Positions 1 to 8,088 of a DNA stretch of 64,000 nt are shown here, piece after piece. The translations under genes were made by a program, and so were the position numbers. Position 1 is the first letter of the stretch, and the number at the start of each line of letters is the position of its first letter. The notes beneath the pieces are model-generated. The model had not been told where the DNA came from and made no database searches. It saw only the letters and a list, made by a program, of their open reading frames with translations. Where the stretch lies: positions 62,001-126,000 of the forward strand of contig NZ_CP085156.1 in assembly GCF_022788695.1 (NCBI RefSeq). The letters run 5' to 3'. The stretch comes from Pseudosulfitobacter sp. DSM 107133. Its GTDB lineage: Bacteria > Pseudomonadota > Alphaproteobacteria > Rhodobacterales > Rhodobacteraceae.

Positions 1-213
1 GTGCTGCTCGCAAGTGACATGAACGGACAAGTGCGGGTCCGGGAGGCGCTCCGCTCATGGCCTCTCTCGTTGAGGAGACGCATCTCGGCCCGGTTCTGGC
101 GCGCTGAGCGCGAAGAGAGAGCACGTCAGACTGCCGAAAAAGCCGCACGACAGCGCCAGTCTCACAAATACCGACTCATCCAGTCTCATAAATACCGGTA
201 CAGAGTCTCATGA
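1..213 (+). pseudogene. tniQ: 3' end of a second tniQ copy (truncated by window edge)
   Basis: This is the C-terminal 70 codons of a TniQ-type protein, identical base for base to the end of the complete tniQ at 2917-3936. The upstream part lies outside the window, so it is unknown whether this copy is whole. The last codons read through the transposon right-end repeats, as in the complete copy, and the stop is the TGA inside a TCTCATGA repeat. TniQ proteins act in target choice for Tn402/Tn7-type transposition. Identity to the downstream gene is seen directly; function comes from the intact paralogue. Confidence 0.8.
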
Positions 214-248
214 ACCCCGGTTCGTTTTTCAGGGAAGTGCTTGAATCT
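1..248 (+). repeat. Truncated right end of Tni transposon copy A, direct repeat of 3724-3971
   Basis: Positions 1-248 match 3724-3971 exactly and diverge at 249 versus 3972. The segment holds three AGTCTCAT-type end repeats (158-175, 182-199, 204-220) and the first bases of the fourth, terminal repeat. It stops 22 bp short of where the tip should be, and the TGTCGG tip of the complete element begins at the very next base. Confidence 0.85.
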
Positions 249-257
249 TGTCGGTCT

Positions 258-375
258 GCCGGAATTTCTGAGACTGTGGTCCATTTGTTTTCAATATCTT
301 GCCTGTGTCGCATTTCTGAAACCGATTCAGGGTAAGTGAGACTGGAAGCGATTTGAGTCGCTATTGATGAGACTC
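258..375 (+). repeat. Left-end transposase-binding repeats of the Tni element
   Basis: Four degenerate 18-20-bp sites lie at 258-276, 305-324, 328-345 and 357-375, each carrying TGAGACT or a close variant after a CGG/CGC-ATT-like block. They are in inverted orientation to the right-end set. By analogy with TnsB/TniA ends they are presumed transposase-binding sites. Confidence 0.65.
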
Positions 376-402
376 TCCAGCATCCGCACGTTGAGCAACA
401 TT

Positions 403-2049
403 ATGTCCGATAATTTTCCAGCTGACAAGGATTGGGAAGAGGCGGAGTTTCGCGCCCGGGTGCTGGCGGAATTACCGATCCAGCTCAGCCCAGGCGCTGT
501 CGAATGGGCCATGCATCAGCTGAATGTCAGCCGATCCACGCTCTTTCGCCTGGTGAAGCAGTTCCGCGAGGATGGGCGGACCTCTGCATTGCTCCGGGAT
601 ACACGGGGCCCTAAACCGGGCATGCAGCCCTTGGACCCGTTGGTGGAAACGATCGTGTCCCGCCATTTCAAGGGGTTTTATGCTTCCCGTCGTAAGCCCA
701 CCAGGACACGGTTCTGGCGCGAAGTTGCTGCCGATTGTCGGGCGCAAGGGCTGGCCCCACCCTCGATCCGCCGTCTGGGGCGCTGGCTGGAGCAACATGA
801 CCAAGCTAAACTGATGGCCCGACGAGAGGGCAAGGACAAGGCCGAGCGGCGCTATCTGGCCACGCCTGGGGGGCTGGTCGCCAACGATCCGCTGGATATC
901 GTCCAGATCGACCACACCAAGGCTGATGTGACAGTGGTAGATCCGGTGACACGACGTCCGCTCGGCAGGCCAACGCTGACGGTCGCGACCGACGTGAATA
1001 CCCGCATGGTTCTGGGGTTTTACCTGTCTCTGGAACCGCCATCGCTACTGGCCGTCGCACTGTGTCTGACCCATACGGTAATGGACAAATCGCATTGGCT
1101 CACCGCGCGAGGTATCAGCACGGATTGGCCAACGCGGGGCATCCCGAACGCGATTTATGTGGACAACGGCGCGGAATTCCATGCCCGCGCCTTCGGGCTC
1201 GCCTGTGCAGAGTACCAGATCGAACTGCGGTACCGTCCGCCAGGTACACCGCGCTATGGCGGCCATATCGAGCGCCTGATCGGCACAATGATGGGGGCGG
1301 TTCACCTGCTGCCGGGGTCGCATTTCTCGAACATCTTCGAGCGCGGCGATCTCGATGCCGAGGCCGAGGCGGTGATGACGCTCGGCGAACTGGAAACCTG
1401 GCTCGCTCTCGAGATCACCGGCTCCTACCATGTGCGGGTCCACTCTGCGCTGGAAACCACACCTGCGGCGGCTTGGGCGGCCCGGGTGGATGAGGCCCGG
1501 CTTCGCATGCCGACCGATCTCAGGCAGTTTTTGGTCGATTTTCTGCCTTCCGAGAGCCGTGTCTTGCAGCGTGACGGGCTGCATCTCTTCCACATCCGCT
1601 ACTGGGCGGACGAGTTGCGCTGGCTGATGGGCCGGGAAAGCCGCAAGTTCACGCTTAAATACGACCCGCGCGATCTCTCTCGCATTTTCGTGCTGACTGA
1701 GAACGGGATCATCGAAGCGAGACCCGCGGATATGACACGGCCTGCGATCACGCTCTGGGAGCACCGCGCGGCGCGGCGCGCCTTGCGCGAGGCCGGGCGC
1801 CGGTCGGTAGATGAGGAGCTGATTTTCAGGACGATCGAGGCGCAGCGCGACCTCGTCGACAGCGCCGAGCGGCAGACGAAGGCGATACGGCGCCATCAGG
1901 CTCGGCGGTTGCATCTCGCCCCTCTGCCGATGATCGATGTAACACCGGATGCCGCACCGCGAGATGCCCTGCCTGCGCCGGACGGAGAGGGGAGCCCGTT
2001 CCTCAGCCACCCCGGCTTCAAGGTCGAGGAGTGGTACGAGGATGACTGA
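403..2049 (+). CDS. tniA: Transposase TniA (DDE integrase family)
   Basis: This is a 548-residue Mu/Tn7 TnsB-type transposase that cuts and joins the transposon ends. An N-terminal helix-turn-helix region is followed by an rve-type core with catalytic D170 (VQIDHT), D254 (YVDNGAEF) and E290 (GGHIERLIG), giving DD35E spacing. A C-terminal Mu-type beta-barrel region follows. The ATG at 403 (MSDNFPADKDW) was chosen because the upstream TTG/ATG at 364-367 lies inside a left-end binding repeat. No strong Shine-Dalgarno precedes either. The stop overlaps the tniB start by 8 bp, so the genes are translationally coupled. Confidence 0.9.
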   Translation: MSDNFPADKDWEEAEFRARVLAELPIQLSPGAVEWAMHQLNVSRSTLFRLVKQFREDGRTSALLRDTRGPKPGMQPLDPLVETIVSRHFKGFYASRRKPTRTRFWREVAADCRAQGLAPPSIRRLGRWLEQHDQAKLMARREGKDKAERRYLATPGGLVANDPLDIVQIDHTKADVTVVDPVTRRPLGRPTLTVATDVNTRMVLGFYLSLEPPSLLAVALCLTHTVMDKSHWLTARGISTDWPTRGIPNAIYVDNGAEFHARAFGLACAEYQIELRYRPPGTPRYGGHIERLIGTMMGAVHLLPGSHFSNIFERGDLDAEAEAVMTLGELETWLALEITGSYHVRVHSALETTPAAAWAARVDEARLRMPTDLRQFLVDFLPSESRVLQRDGLHLFHIRYWADELRWLMGRESRKFTLKYDPRDLSRIFVLTENGIIEARPADMTRPAITLWEHRAARRALREAGRRSVDEELIFRTIEAQRDLVDSAERQTKAIRRHQARRLHLAPLPMIDVTPDAAPRDALPAPDGEGSPFLSHPGFKVEEWYEDD

Positions 2050-2920
2050 GTTCCCGCATCTCTATCCGGGAGCGTGCAAGATCGCCGCGCTCAGCGCCGA
2101 GGAGCGCATTCACCGGATTCGCGCCGACCGCTGGATCTCCTATCCCAGGGCCGAGGCCGCCTTGGAGAAGCTGGAAACGTTGATGTCGTTTCCCAATCGC
2201 GCCCGCATGCCGAACCTGCTCATTGTCGGTGACAGCGGCATGGGCAAGACGATGATCATCGAGAAGTTCACCCGCGATCACGCATCGAGCTTCGACGAGA
2301 CCAGCGGACGGCTGCATATGCCGGTCGTCGCCGTGCAGATGGTGTCTGGGCCTGATGAATCGCGCTTCTACCGCCGGATCCTGGCGGCGATTGGTGCCCC
2401 GGAGCCGCCGCGGGCGACACTGTCTGTGCTGGAAAGCCTGGCCTTGCGTCTGCTCGCCGAATTGCGTCCGGGGATGCTGGTCATCGACGAGATTCACAGC
2501 CTGCAGGCCGGCACGGTCCGCGAACAGGCGCGATTCCTGAACATGCTGCGCTTTCTGGGCAACGAGCTGCGCGTCCCTCTGGTTTGCGTCGGCACCGCCC
2601 AAGCCCGCAACGCGTTGCGTACCGATGATCAACTGGTGCGCCGTTTCGAGGCCTTCGCGTTGCCGCCCTGGCGGGAGGGCGAGGATCTGAACGGGCTGAT
2701 GAGCACGCTCACCCGCACACTGCCGCTTCGGCACCAAAGCGAGATCGACGGCCACGCGCTCGCGCGGATCATCAAGGTGACCGGCGGCATCACCTCGGGC
2801 ATCTTTTCGATCCTGTCGCAGCTGGCGATCGCCGCCATCGAAAGCGGCGAGGAACGCATTCTCTCGCGCGATATTCTGGGCGGCGACCGGTTGCAGGCGG
2901 TCTTGGGAGAGCCGGTGTGA
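2042..2920 (+). CDS. tniB: TniB AAA ATPase
   Basis: This 292-residue TniB/TnsC-like ATPase is expected to link target selection to the TniA transposase through ATP-dependent filaments. Walker A is GDSGMGKT with K69, and Walker B is LVIDEIHSL with D149 and E150. A sensor-like VCVGTAQA and an arginine-rich RRFEAF stretch follow. The ATG at 2042 overlaps the last 8 bp of tniA. The longer frame starting at 1949 was rejected because it runs into tniA coding sequence. Its stop overlaps the GTG of tniQ. The family is clear; the biochemistry is from Tn7/Tn402 relatives. Confidence 0.9.
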   Translation: MTEFPHLYPGACKIAALSAEERIHRIRADRWISYPRAEAALEKLETLMSFPNRARMPNLLIVGDSGMGKTMIIEKFTRDHASSFDETSGRLHMPVVAVQMVSGPDESRFYRRILAAIGAPEPPRATLSVLESLALRLLAELRPGMLVIDEIHSLQAGTVREQARFLNMLRFLGNELRVPLVCVGTAQARNALRTDDQLVRRFEAFALPPWREGEDLNGLMSTLTRTLPLRHQSEIDGHALARIIKVTGGITSGIFSILSQLAIAAIESGEERILSRDILGGDRLQAVLGEPV

Positions 2921-3936
2921 CGGGGTGCGGGCGCCTGCCGGTTGTTTACGCCCCCGAGGTCGATGAACGACTGTCTTCCTGGGCCGCGCGCATGGCCCCG
3001 TTCTACGCGATGACGGTTTCGGAATTCGTCACAGCACTTGGCCTGCAGGGGCAGGGCGTGTTCGACCTGGAATGGCGGCTTTCAGAAGGGCAGGGGGCTC
3101 TGATCGCGGCTCGGACCGGCCTTTCGCCCGAAGCGGTGCAGTCCATGACTTTCCGGGAGTTGGGGGCGGCGGCGCGCATGATGATCGCGCGGAAGAACCG
3201 GTCTCCATGCCCGCACTGTCCCGAAGACCTGCATCGCAAAGCCGCCGCGCTGCCGTGGCGATTTCGCTGCCCGGTGCATGGTGTGGAGTTTCGGGACGCC
3301 ACCGGCGAGACCCTGTCCGACCGGTTCGGTACGGATCGCTTCAAGAAACTTGAAGGGCATGCCGAGATTGGTGCCGCGCATCTCGATGCCTGGGCGCGCG
3401 GCGCGGGGCAGGAAGACCTGGAAGCGCCCGAAGTGCTTCAGGTTCTGACGGCACGGCATCGCCAGGCCTCGCCGCCGAACGTCTCTGAGCAGCCACGCAT
3501 GTCTCTGAAAGACCGACGGGACTACCATGATTTTCTGACCACGCCGATCCTCCGGCAGGCGCTGACGGTCGTTGTCCCCGAATACGATCAGGTGGCGCCA
3601 GTGCTTGCTAAGCCAGTGCGTCCCGGTCTCCACGCCCTGGCGCAAGGCTCGCTCTTGCAGTGTTTCGCGCTGACGGTCGGCATCGGCCGGATCGTCGAAG
3701 ATCCCGTGGCCCGAGCGATTGACGTGCTGCTCGCAAGTGACATGAACGGACAAGTGCGGGTCCGGGAGGCGCTCCGCTCATGGCCTCTCTCGTTGAGGAG
3801 ACGCATCTCGGCCCGGTTCTGGCGCGCTGAGCGCGAAGAGAGAGCACGTCAGACTGCCGAAAAAGCCGCACGACAGCGCCAGTCTCACAAATACCGACTC
3901 ATCCAGTCTCATAAATACCGGTACAGAGTCTCATGA
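2917..3936 (+). CDS. tniQ: TniQ target-selection protein
   Basis: This 339-residue TniQ/TnsD-type protein has a zinc-binding motif built from C98xxC101 (CPHCPEDL) and C118xxH121 (FRCPVHG). In Tn402 and CRISPR-associated Tn7 systems TniQ bridges the target complex and the ATPase. It starts at GTG 2917, overlapping the tniB stop by 4 bp. The last 19 residues (RQSHKYRLIQSHKYRYRVS) are encoded by the right-end transposase-binding repeats, and the stop TGA is part of one of them, so the gene runs into the transposon terminus. A partial second copy is at 1-213. Confidence 0.88.
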   Translation: MTGCGRLPVVYAPEVDERLSSWAARMAPFYAMTVSEFVTALGLQGQGVFDLEWRLSEGQGALIAARTGLSPEAVQSMTFRELGAAARMMIARKNRSPCPHCPEDLHRKAAALPWRFRCPVHGVEFRDATGETLSDRFGTDRFKKLEGHAEIGAAHLDAWARGAGQEDLEAPEVLQVLTARHRQASPPNVSEQPRMSLKDRRDYHDFLTTPILRQALTVVVPEYDQVAPVLAKPVRPGLHALAQGSLLQCFALTVGIGRIVEDPVARAIDVLLASDMNGQVRVREALRSWPLSLRRRISARFWRAEREERARQTAEKAARQRQSHKYRLIQSHKYRYRVS

Positions 3937-3993
3937 ACCCCGGTTCGTTTTTCAGGGAAGTGCTTGAATCTCATGAATTCCGGCTATCCGACA
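3881..3993 (+). repeat. Right-end transposase-binding repeats of the Tni element
   Basis: Four sites of the form AGTCTCATNAATNCCGG lie at 3881-3898, 3905-3922, 3927-3943 and 3967-3983, ending at the ACA tip at 3991-3993. They are the inverted counterparts of the left-end sites. The first three overlap the 3' end of tniQ. Confidence 0.7.
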
Positions 3994-4039
3994 GTGAATC
4001 CAGCGATGAAATTAAACTGATTTTCAGCGTATCTTTTTA

Positions 4040-4066
4040 TGTCCGATAATGCAAACTTATTGGACA
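4040..4066. promoter_or_regulatory. Serine-resolvase res-subsite-like palindrome
   Basis: Two near-perfect inverted half-sites, TGTCCGATAATG and the complement of CTTATTGGACA, flank a short AT-rich centre. The 27-bp length and the TGTCYRATAA half-site match what is known for subsite I of Tn3/Tn21-type res regions. It lies 46 bp beyond the transposon right end. Tn5053/Tn402 elements are known to insert in res regions, so it may be the target that attracted the element. No resolvase gene is adjacent. Confidence 0.45.
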
Positions 4067-4143
4067 TGATATGGTGCCACAGAGTGGGGCGGTTAGCGCG
4101 TAATTCTCTAGTAGAAAGCGCCGCGACGATGTAGGCTACCGGC

Positions 4144-4384
4144 ATGACATTTGCCCGGCTCGATCACATGAGCGACCTCGACACGATACCCCGGATGCCC
4201 GCTTGGGTCACTTCGGTTCGTGTTGAAGCCCTTGAAGATGTTGCGTTTTTGTCGCGCGCCGCGCTGAGTCGCCTAGATGTTGTGTTGGCAGGTGAGGATG
4301 TGCCCCAAGCCTTGTTGGGGGACCGGCTGGCGCTGCGTGAGGCTGAAGCTTGCGTGGGGTTTTCCCGGAGACCGGAACGGGCAG
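4144..4384 (+). pseudogene. N-terminal fragment of a DUF1403-family protein, cut by IS6
   Basis: About 80 codons read MTFARLDHMSDLDTIPRMPAW, a run rich in alanine and leucine, and DRLALREAEACVGFSRRPER. This resembles DUF1403 proteins found on rhodobacterial replicons; I recognise the pattern, with no search behind it. The frame is stopped by the IS6 inverted repeat starting at 4385, and the rest of the gene is not on the far side. The function of DUF1403 is unknown. The truncated 5' end of scpB at 42422 may come from the same original locus. Confidence 0.55.
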
Positions 4385-5197
4385 GGGGGTATTGCCAAGT
4401 TGTTGACGGGGTTTGCTAAAGGTATGTGGACCCCATGAATATTCCAATTGATTTGCCACGCCTGAAGGGCTTTCGTTATCCTCGTGAGATTATTGCTTAC
4501 GCTGTTTGGGCGTACCATCGGTTAGCTCTGAGCACGGCTGATGTTGAAGACCTGTTGGCCGCGCGGAGCGTGATTGTCAGCCGAGAAGCGATCCGACTTT
4601 GGGTCAATCGCTTTGGTCAACACTTTGCAAATTGCATTCGCCGGGATCGACCACGGCCGAACAACAAGTGGCATATGGATGAAGTCGTGATCACGATCCG
4701 TGGCAAGAAACATTGGCTGTGGCGTGCGATCGACGCGGATGGAGACGTCCTCGATATTCTCGTGCAAACACGCCGCAACGCCAAATCAGCAAAGCGCTTT
4801 TTACAAAGATTAGTTTCACAGTTTGGCGAGCGAGGGTGGTCATAACTGACAAGTTGCGTAGCTATATTAAGCCGGTCAAAACACTGACCCCGAACGCTGA
4901 CCATCGCGCGCACAAAGGCTTGAACAACGCGATCGAAGTGTCGCACCGGCCGACACGTAAACGAGAGAAGATCTTCGGCAAATTCAAATCCCACCGGCAG
5001 GCCCATCAGTTTTTGGCCGCACACGACCAGATCAACTTGCTCTTCCGTCCCCGCCGCTATCAACTGAACGCAACTTCATACCGCAACGCCCGCTCCGATG
5101 CTTTCAGCCTCTGGGCAGATTACACCGCGGAAATGGTGGCATGATCCTGCGTTTGCCAAGTTTCGCAAGCTGATGCCAACAACTTGGCAATACCCCC
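4385..5197 (+). mobile_element. IS6-family insertion sequence (813 bp)
   Basis: Perfect 21-bp terminal inverted repeats (GGGGGTATTGCCAAG...) lie at 4385-4405 and 5177-5197 around a single transposase gene. The flanks differ (ACGGGCAG on the left, GCAGCTTG on the right), so the 8-bp duplication typical of IS6 is missing. Unrelated gene stumps lie on the two sides, pointing to an IS-mediated deletion or inversion. Confidence 0.88.
4435..5144 (+). pseudogene. IS6-family transposase, frameshifted
   Basis: The DDE transposase is split over two frames. The first (4435-4845) carries FRYPREIIAYAVWAYHRL and the first catalytic Asp in KWHMDEVVITI; it ends FLQRLVSQFGERGWS. The second resumes as VVITDKLRSYIKP and continues to SLWADYTAEMVA at 5144. 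Losing one base near 4829-4832, in GGCGAGCGAGGGT, explains the break: relatives read FGEPRVVITDKLRS there. The element is therefore probably immobile unless supplied in trans. Programmed frameshifting is not expected in IS6. Confidence 0.85.
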
Positions 5198-5528
5198 GCA
5201 GCTTGTCCACCTTTGCGGGAAAGCCCGCATCGGCGTTGCCTGCCCAGGCCATCGCCACACTGTCACCAAGCGCAAAGCCCAGTTTGCCACGTCCGCTTTG
5301 CAGCAGGTTCAGGTTCTCGACGCTGGCCTTTGTGGATTGCACCTGTGTGCGTGCACCGTCGATCTTTTCGCCGTAGATGTTGGCCAGACCGGCACCCAGC
5401 GGATAATAAACACCCGAGGTGCCACCGGTCAGCACGTTGATGAAATCTTGGGCCTGTGCGGCCACTGGCACCGCTGCCATTGCCGACACCAGTGCACACC
5501 CGCGAAATGCGGATTTAAAGTTGATCAT
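5198..5528 (-). pseudogene. TAXI-family TRAP transporter solute-binding protein, 3'-truncated
   Basis: The first 110 codons of a periplasmic TAXI-type binding protein remain. A signal peptide (MINFKSAFRGCALVSAMAAV...AQA) is followed by INVLTGGTSGVYYPLGAGLA, the hallmark start of TAXI proteins that bind small organic acids or amino acids. A GGAAGAAG ribosome site precedes the ATG at 5528. The gene runs into the IS6 end at 5197 and its membrane partners are absent. The 215 bp upstream (5529-5743) hold no gene; they include two GGCAAGAAAT direct repeats near 5602 and 5638, possibly promoter elements. Confidence 0.8.
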
Positions 5529-5743
5529 GATTCTTCTTCCCAGAAAGCTCAGCGGCCCATCGGACCGACGTAGGCCACAGTGGGTGGCGCGGCTCTGAGT
5601 TGGCAAGAAATCGGCGCATATCGCCCGATAACACCTGGCAAGAAATGACCCGGCCGTTGGCCATAAATGGCCAGAGCACAGCGGGTCATGACGGATGCGC
5701 GTGTCGGTGGTGATCAGGCGGGCCACGACTTCGGGCCAGCAGA

Positions 5744-6220
5744 TCAGTCGACGCGTTTTTCCAGGGATTTCAGCACGCCCACAATGAACAGCGCGAGCGC
5801 GGTGGCCAGCACCGCAACCAACCACACACCCAGACCAGCCGCTGTGCCGATGGCGGCGGCCAGCCACAGGCTGGCCCCGGTGGTAAGCCCTTTGACCTCG
5901 CCACGGGTAAAGACGATCAGACCCGCAGCCAGAAACGCAACGCCCCCTGTGACCGCTTCGATCATCCGCAGCGGATCAAGGCGCACGTCGTCGTCGAAAT
6001 CCCGTCCGACAAGGTCCAGCGCCAGCAGGCAGTAACACGAGGCCGCAAGGCCAACCAGCATGTGTGTTCTAAGCCCGGCGGCGTGATCCCTGCGCTCGCG
6101 TTCATAGCCGATGAGAGACGACAGGATCACAGCGCCTGCAACACGAAAGAAGACGACGGGCCATGACAGCATGCTGTGACCCGCGATTTCAGCTGACAGT
6201 TCGTTCAGTATGTCCATCAT
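5744..6220 (-). CDS. MgtC/SapB-family membrane protein
   Basis: A 158-residue integral membrane protein with about four hydrophobic segments. It has the MgtC signature: RVAGAVILSSLIGYERERRDHAAGLRTHMLVGLAAS, followed by GGVAFLAAGLIV. MgtC proteins affect magnesium adaptation and ATP synthase activity in pathogens; in environmental bacteria the role is mostly unknown. The start ATG-ATG at 6220 was chosen because the longer frame runs into the 3' end of the GH15 gene. The same-strand GH15 gene ends 64 bp upstream, so it could be the last gene of an otsB-GH15-mgtC unit. Confidence 0.85.
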   Translation of the reverse strand: MMDILNELSAEIAGHSMLSWPVVFFRVAGAVILSSLIGYERERRDHAAGLRTHMLVGLAASCYCLLALDLVGRDFDDDVRLDPLRMIEAVTGGVAFLAAGLIVFTRGEVKGLTTGASLWLAAAIGTAAGLGVWLVAVLATALALFIVGVLKSLEKRVD

Positions 6221-6284
6221 ATTGATGGAACACACAGGTGCCGTTTCAGTTCCTGGCGGTGCGCGCCAAGCGGGCCGTATCAGG

Positions 6285-8060
6285 CTATAGCTCGGCCTCC
6301 CAACTGCGCGACAGACGCATCGCGCCGTTGATGATCCCGACCATCGAATAGGTCTGCGGAAAGTTTCCCCACCCCTCGCGGCTGGCAAAGGAGGTGTCTT
6401 CGGACATCAGCCCCAGCGCATTGCGGGCCTCCAGCATTTGTTCAAAGAACCCCCGCGCTTCGTCCAGCCGCCCGATCCGGGCAAGGGCGTCGATGCGCCA
6501 GAAGGCACAGACGTTGAACCCGACCTCGGGCACGCCGAAATCGTCGGCTTCCTCGTACCGCAGCATAAAGGGTCCACGCCCAAGCACCCGCGACAGGGTT
6601 TCGACGGTGGCCACAAATCTGGGATCATCGCCGGGCAGGAACCCGACCTCTCCCATCAACAGGACGCTGGCGTCCAATGTCTTGCCGCCAAAGCTCTCGA
6701 CAAAGGCCTGACGCTCTTCGGACCATGCGTTTTGCAGGATCTTGTGGCGGATGATGGTGGCGCGGTCGGCCCAGTGGTCGGCTTTTTCGTCCTGCTTCAG
6801 ATGGCGGGCGATCTTGGCCAGCCGGTCACAGGCGGCCCAGCACATAAGGGACGACGAGGTGTGAATGCGCGACCTTGTCCGCAGCTCCCAGATGCCGGCG
6901 TCGGGCTGATCGTGCAACAGCCACGCCTGTTCGCCCAGCGGTTCTAGGTTTTCAAAGGCGGTGATGCCGGTGTGCATCGGCAGCCTCTGGTCGAAAAAGG
7001 CAGGGGCCGCGCCCAGGATGATGTTGCCATAGGTGTCGTGCTGAAAATGCTCATGCGCCTGATTGCCGATCCGCACCGGCCCCATGCCCTTGTATCCCTG
7101 CAGGCTTTGCGAAACACGTTCGGTCAGCGCGGTTTCCAGCCCAAGGCCCAGGACAGGCTGAATATGCCCGCCGTCGGCGTCGGCCACCGCATTCATCAGC
7201 CATTGAAAATAATGTTCCAGCGTCCGCGTCGCCGCGAGGCTGTTCAGAGCGCGCACGGTGAAAAAGGCGTCACGGACCCAGCAATAGCGATAGTCCCAGT
7301 TGCGCCCGCTGTCGGGCGCTTCGGGCAGCGAAGTCGTCATCGCGGCGATGATGCCGCCGGTCGGTTCGTAACTGCACAATTTCAGGGTGATCGCCGCGCG
7401 GATCACCGCATCCTGCCATTCAAAGGGCACCGCCAGCCGTTGCGCCCATCGCTGCCAGTAGCGCCGGGTGTTGTTGTAAAACGTCGTGCCGATCTCGTCG
7501 GGGCTGGCGGACAGGGTTTCATCGGGGCCCAGCACAAAGGTCAGGTGATTTTCGAGGTTGATCAGCCGTTCGTCCAGAACATGATCCAGCGGCGCATCCG
7601 TGGTCAGACGCATGACTTGCGCCGGCCCGACAAAGCGCACGTGGTTCGACCCGCGGGTCAGAACCGGTTCCAGTTCGCCCCATTGAAACCGTGGCTTGAT
7701 ACGAAAGCGCACGCGGGGCGACCCTTCCATGCGCCGCACCTGCCGGATCAGCGTCTGCGGGCGAAAGCTGCGGCCCTTGTCGGCAAAACGCGGGCAGAAG
7801 TCGGTGATTTCAACGACACCCGACGCGCTGCGCAACACGGTTTTCAGGATCGCGGTGTTCGGTTCATAGGATTGTTCGGCGGCGGTCTGTCCGTCCAGTT
7901 CGATGGCAAAGCCGCCATCGCCCTTTTCACCCGCACCGTGCCCCAGCAGGCTGTGAAACACTGGATCGCCATCCAGACGGGGCAGGCAATACCAGCTGAT
8001 TGTGCCGTTGGTGTCGACAAGTGCCGCGACCGCGCAGTTTCCGATTACGCCAAAATCCAT
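6285..8060 (-). CDS. Glycoside hydrolase family 15 protein (glucoamylase/trehalase type)
   Basis: A 591-residue cytoplasmic GH15 protein without a signal peptide. An N-terminal beta domain begins MDFGVIGNCAVAALVDTNGT; the (alpha/alpha)6 catalytic domain includes GRNWDYRYCWVRDAFF, the QPDAGIWELR catalytic-acid region and GNFPQTYSMVGIINGAM near the end. Bacterial GH15 proteins of this architecture hydrolyse alpha-glucosides and several are trehalases. Being 28 bp downstream of otsB and divergent from otsA makes trehalose turnover plausible, but the substrate cannot be read from sequence. Confidence 0.9.
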   Translation of the reverse strand: MDFGVIGNCAVAALVDTNGTISWYCLPRLDGDPVFHSLLGHGAGEKGDGGFAIELDGQTAAEQSYEPNTAILKTVLRSASGVVEITDFCPRFADKGRSFRPQTLIRQVRRMEGSPRVRFRIKPRFQWGELEPVLTRGSNHVRFVGPAQVMRLTTDAPLDHVLDERLINLENHLTFVLGPDETLSASPDEIGTTFYNNTRRYWQRWAQRLAVPFEWQDAVIRAAITLKLCSYEPTGGIIAAMTTSLPEAPDSGRNWDYRYCWVRDAFFTVRALNSLAATRTLEHYFQWLMNAVADADGGHIQPVLGLGLETALTERVSQSLQGYKGMGPVRIGNQAHEHFQHDTYGNIILGAAPAFFDQRLPMHTGITAFENLEPLGEQAWLLHDQPDAGIWELRTRSRIHTSSSLMCWAACDRLAKIARHLKQDEKADHWADRATIIRHKILQNAWSEERQAFVESFGGKTLDASVLLMGEVGFLPGDDPRFVATVETLSRVLGRGPFMLRYEEADDFGVPEVGFNVCAFWRIDALARIGRLDEARGFFEQMLEARNALGLMSEDTSFASREGWGNFPQTYSMVGIINGAMRLSRSWEAEL

Positions 8061-8088
8061 GTGGTCCTCTTTCGTTTCCTGTTTCAGG

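Larger units (their letters stand above)
249..3993 (+). mobile_element. Complete Tn402/Tn7-like transposon (tniA-tniB-tniQ, no resolvase gene)
   Basis: The element is bounded by inverted tips. The left end starts TGTCGGTCTGCCGGAATT, and the right end read inward from 3993 starts TGTCGGATAGCCGGAATT. TGT...ACA ends, a DDE transposase, an AAA regulator and a TniQ protein define the Tn402/Tn5053/Tn7 group. Each end carries four related sites with a TGAGACT core, expected for transposase binding. No tniR and no cargo gene lie between the ends, so this is a minimal element of 3745 bp. No 5-bp target duplication is visible (left flank AATCT, right flank GTGAA). Confidence 0.85.

Noticed and set aside
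472..3753. Several long minus-strand frames opposite tniA, tniB and tniQ
   Set aside because: They lack ribosome sites and domains and lie wholly within convincingly coding plus-strand genes.
4829..4845. Programmed frameshifting in the IS6 transposase
   Set aside because: No slippery heptamer at the break and IS6 elements do not normally use frameshifting; a single-base loss fits better.
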